From Candidatus Tanganyikabacteria bacterium (lineage in GTDB: Bacteria; Cyanobacteriota; Sericytochromatia; S15B-MN24; VGJW01): a stretch of 64,000 bases of DNA. Numbering within the stretch: the first letter of the stretch is position 1; each line of letters opens with the position of its first letter. The stretch is from the NCBI GenBank assembly GCA_016867265.1, contig VGJW01000021.1, forward strand, positions 1 through 64,000, in the 5' to 3' direction. The position numbers and the translations under genes are program-made. Under the pieces are notes generated by a model that was not told the DNA's origin, ran no database searches, and saw only the letters and a list, made by a program, of their open reading frames with translations. This document shows, in pieces, positions 62,237 through 64,000 of this stretch.

Positions 62237-63442
62237 TCAGCCCGGTCGTTGGCCCTTTCGCTCGCTGATGCGCACGTCGTCGGCCGGTGGCTGGAAGAGG
62301 CGGGTGTCTGCGATACGGTCGCGGAAATAGCCGCTGATGGTCCCCGGCGCCTCTCCGTAGCGTCCGTCCGGCAGGCGTCCCATCCGGTCGTCGTAGTCGG
62401 CCCAGTTGCCCTTTCCCGAGCGCAGGACCGGATACGTCCCGACAGGATCGTGAATGGCCAAGCCGCGGGAGGCCGAGGCGAACTCGCGCCGAACCGTGTC
62501 GAAGATGGGTTGCAGCACATTCTTCTGTTCGTGGATGCCCAGCAGCAAGTTGCCCCTGTGCATTGCCTCGGCGCGCAGGTCGGGATCCGAGGCCCGGCGG
62601 GCTTCGGCATAGGCCGCGAAGGCCTGCTGGATAAGGCCATCAGGGTCCTTGGGCAAGCCGCGGGCGTAGCCGGCCCCGGCAAGCGTCTTCAAGCCGTCGC
62701 GACCTTGCGACTCGGCTTCGAGGAACGTGGCGAATGCCGGGGCGATGTGGTCATGGACCGAACGGTTCCCCTCCTCGAGTCGAACGGCCATGGCCTCGAC
62801 GGACCGGGTCACGCGGGGTAGCGCACGCAGCACCTTGGCTGCCGGCCAGAGTCCCGGGGCAATGAGGTCGACCGTCTTGAGATCGGCTTCGGCCAACACC
62901 ACGGAGAGGGCCTGCCTGAGAGCACCTTGCTGGGCGAGGATGCCTGCGAGGTCATCGGCCACGCGAGGTCCCCACTCGTGCAGGCGATGAGGGGCCTTGG
63001 TCAGACCGTGCTTCAGGTCCGCCAGCAAGCGGCGCGTCAGCGTCATGCTGCGCATGGCGACCCCGACCTCGTGGGAGGCGTGCTGGCCAAAGGCCATCCA
63101 ACTGGGATGCTCGGGCGACCCGAGCCAGGCCCGAAACGATTCGGAAAGCTGGTGGTAGTCGCGTGTCACCTGGGTGTTCTGCTGCAGCGGATCCCGGCCT
63201 GCCGCGCCGAGCACCTCGATGCGTGGTACGACGAAGCGCGGCCGAGTCTCCCCGGCAGCTCTTGCCGCCGCGACGGTACTTGCGAGGGATGCCGCCACCG
63301 GCGGTCGGTTGCCCTGCGCGGACATCAGGCGATCGGACGGCATCGATGGCGCCGCAGGGCCTTCGGCAGGCGGACCTGACTTCCTGCCCACGGCCCGTAC
63401 GGCCGCGGTGCCGGGGTGTTGGGGTGGAAGGCGCGTGGTCAA
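62237..63442 (-). CDS. Uncharacterised helical protein
   Basis: Protein of 401 aa. TTG 63442 is a possible start, because the frame upstream looks non-coding. ATG codons about 30 residues later are alternatives. The N-terminal 60 residues are Pro/Ala/Arg-rich. From about residue 85 on it is helical (YHQLSESFRAWLGSPEHPSW, VGVAMRSMTLTRRLLADLKH, VVLAEADLKTVDLIAPGLWP). Near the C-terminus lies LAIHDPVGTYPVLRSGKGNW, then GRLPDGRYGEAPGTISGYF. There is no signal, membrane helix or family that I know. It is divergent from a MerR-type regulator (147-nt gap), which may control it. Confidence 0.7.
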   Translation of the reverse strand: MTTRLPPQHPGTAAVRAVGRKSGPPAEGPAAPSMPSDRLMSAQGNRPPVAASLASTVAAARAAGETRPRFVVPRIEVLGAAGRDPLQQNTQVTRDYHQLSESFRAWLGSPEHPSWMAFGQHASHEVGVAMRSMTLTRRLLADLKHGLTKAPHRLHEWGPRVADDLAGILAQQGALRQALSVVLAEADLKTVDLIAPGLWPAAKVLRALPRVTRSVEAMAVRLEEGNRSVHDHIAPAFATFLEAESQGRDGLKTLAGAGYARGLPKDPDGLIQQAFAAYAEARRASDPDLRAEAMHRGNLLLGIHEQKNVLQPIFDTVRREFASASRGLAIHDPVGTYPVLRSGKGNWADYDDRMGRLPDGRYGEAPGTISGYFRDRIADTRLFQPPADDVRISERKGQRPG

Positions 63443-63464
63443 TGGATGAACCTGTTCATGTTGT

Positions 63465-63503
63465 ACCCCCGGGAGAGGGCGGACTTGCCCGCTCCTCGGG
63501 GGT
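63465..63503. promoter_or_regulatory. Long imperfect inverted repeat in the divergent region before the MerR gene
   Basis: ACCCCCG-GGAG-GGG (63465-63479) can pair with CCC-CTCC-CGGGGGT (63488-63503) with two small bulges. It lies between the unknown minus-strand gene and the MerR-type regulator gene, where an operator for the latter would be expected. TTGACA at 63533-63538 further on may be the -35 box of the regulator gene. Confidence 0.45.
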
Positions 63504-63588
63504 GTGCGGGTATACGGCAATCTGGCAATTGCTTGACAATCCCTCGGACCCTGCCGGAGGATGGAGTGTCCCGTGGCGAGGCCTGCCT

Positions 63589-64000
63589 GTGCGTGAACTC
63601 GGTCCCTACAAGATGAGCTCGGTGGCCCGGTTGACTGGGTTTTCACCGATGCTTCTCCGTGCGTGGGAGAAGCGCTACGACCTGCTCAGGCCCATCCGTT
63701 CCCCCAAGGGTCACAGGCTGTACACCGACCAGGACCTGCAGGTCCTGCGTCGCGTGCGTGCATTGCTGGACGAAGGGCGCTCCATCGGGGAGGTGGCCGG
63801 TCTCGGTATCGAGGCCTTGCTGGCCGAGCCCCTGCCCGTACTTGCCCGGCAACAGCCCTCGGCGAGGTTGCTCGAGCCGGCGGAGGACCATGGTCCGAAT
63901 TCCGGGCGTTCGGCGATGCTCGATGCGTTGGTGGAGCGACTGGTCCAGGGTGCCGTGCAGATGGACGAGATGGCCCTTGAGACCGCGTTGGATCAGGCCT
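63589..64000 (+). CDS. MerR-family regulator, CarA/LitR-like (partial, truncated by window end)
   Basis: 137 residues are visible from GTG 63589, with GCGAGG 6-7 nt upstream. The frame is open to the window end. The DNA-binding domain is clear: YKMSSVARLTGFSPMLLRAW, EKRYDLLRPIRSPKGHRLYT and LRRVRALLDEGRSIGEVAGL. The LRAWEKRY and GHRLY motifs are those of CarA/LitR/BldC-like MerR proteins, many of which carry a C-terminal cobalamin-binding light sensor. Whether that domain follows cannot be seen here. Residues about 85-137 are an Ala/Glu-rich linker and the start of a helical domain (MLDALVERLVQGAVQMDEMA). Confidence 0.9.
   Translation, partial: MRELGPYKMSSVARLTGFSPMLLRAWEKRYDLLRPIRSPKGHRLYTDQDLQVLRRVRALLDEGRSIGEVAGLGIEALLAEPLPVLARQQPSARLLEPAEDHGPNSGRSAMLDALVERLVQGAVQMDEMALETALDQA

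Overview
The window (about 65% GC) comes from a diderm, flagellated, chemotactic bacterium. It has at least fourteen genes with lipobox signal peptides, two predicted outer-membrane beta-barrels, flagellar FliJ/FliK, two chemoreceptors and a full SUF Fe-S operon. Non-photosynthetic relatives of cyanobacteria (Sericytochromatia/Tanganyikabacteria) are one possible home, but this is a guess from gene content and style, with no marker gene to prove it. GTG and TTG starts are common, and neighbouring genes often overlap by 1-8 bases. I saw no rRNA, tRNA, CRISPR array or transposon. No gene-free stretch exceeds 300 bases.

Layout. 1-16.8 kb is a lipoprotein island. Seven genes on the minus strand and two on the plus strand encode secreted lipoproteins built from a recurring N-terminal module, TIG/IPT Ig-like domains and beta-propellers (NHL-like or kelch-like), plus a pair of sulfatase-modifying-factor (FGE/C-lectin) fold lipoproteins. 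16.8-20.3 kb holds a GH15 glucoamylase-like lipoprotein and a lipase-like lipoprotein. 20.4-22.3 kb holds two small phasin-like proteins and a class III-type PHA synthase. 22.3-27.3 kb is an overlapping block with an unknown membrane protein, a Na/Pi cotransporter, a DUF47 protein and a Pit phosphate transporter. 27.3-33.8 kb holds a STAND-ATPase/SARP regulator, then an acyl-CoA ligase, a FabG/PhaB-type reductase and an MFS transporter. 33.9-39.2 kb is a six-gene predicted zinc uptake operon. 39.2-47.4 kb holds a chemoreceptor, polyphosphate kinase, a GH13 alpha-amylase lipoprotein, a second chemoreceptor and MutL. 47.5-50.2 kb is a coupled operon (unknown protein, J-domain/TPR, FliJ, FliK). 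50.3-55.1 kb holds small or unknown genes and alanine racemase. 55.2-61.2 kb is sufR-like/sufBCDSU-sufT. 61.3-64 kb holds a beta-barrel, an unknown protein and the start of a MerR (CarA/LitR-type) regulator.

How the genes fit together. Three storage polymers meet here: PHA (synthase, granule proteins, reductase, ligase), polyphosphate (ppk plus two Pi importers) and alpha-glucan (GH13, GH15). The most striking signal is a shared promoter architecture. A direct repeat, TGTAACG-type heptamers 11 bp apart, is followed exactly 17 bp later by a -10-like hexamer, and it occurs before three transcription units: the lipase, the PHA synthase cluster and the ligase/reductase/MFS operon. This suggests a PHA/lipid regulon driven by an OmpR/PhoB- or SARP-type winged-helix protein. 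The SARP-type regulator encoded directly upstream of the third site is the obvious candidate.
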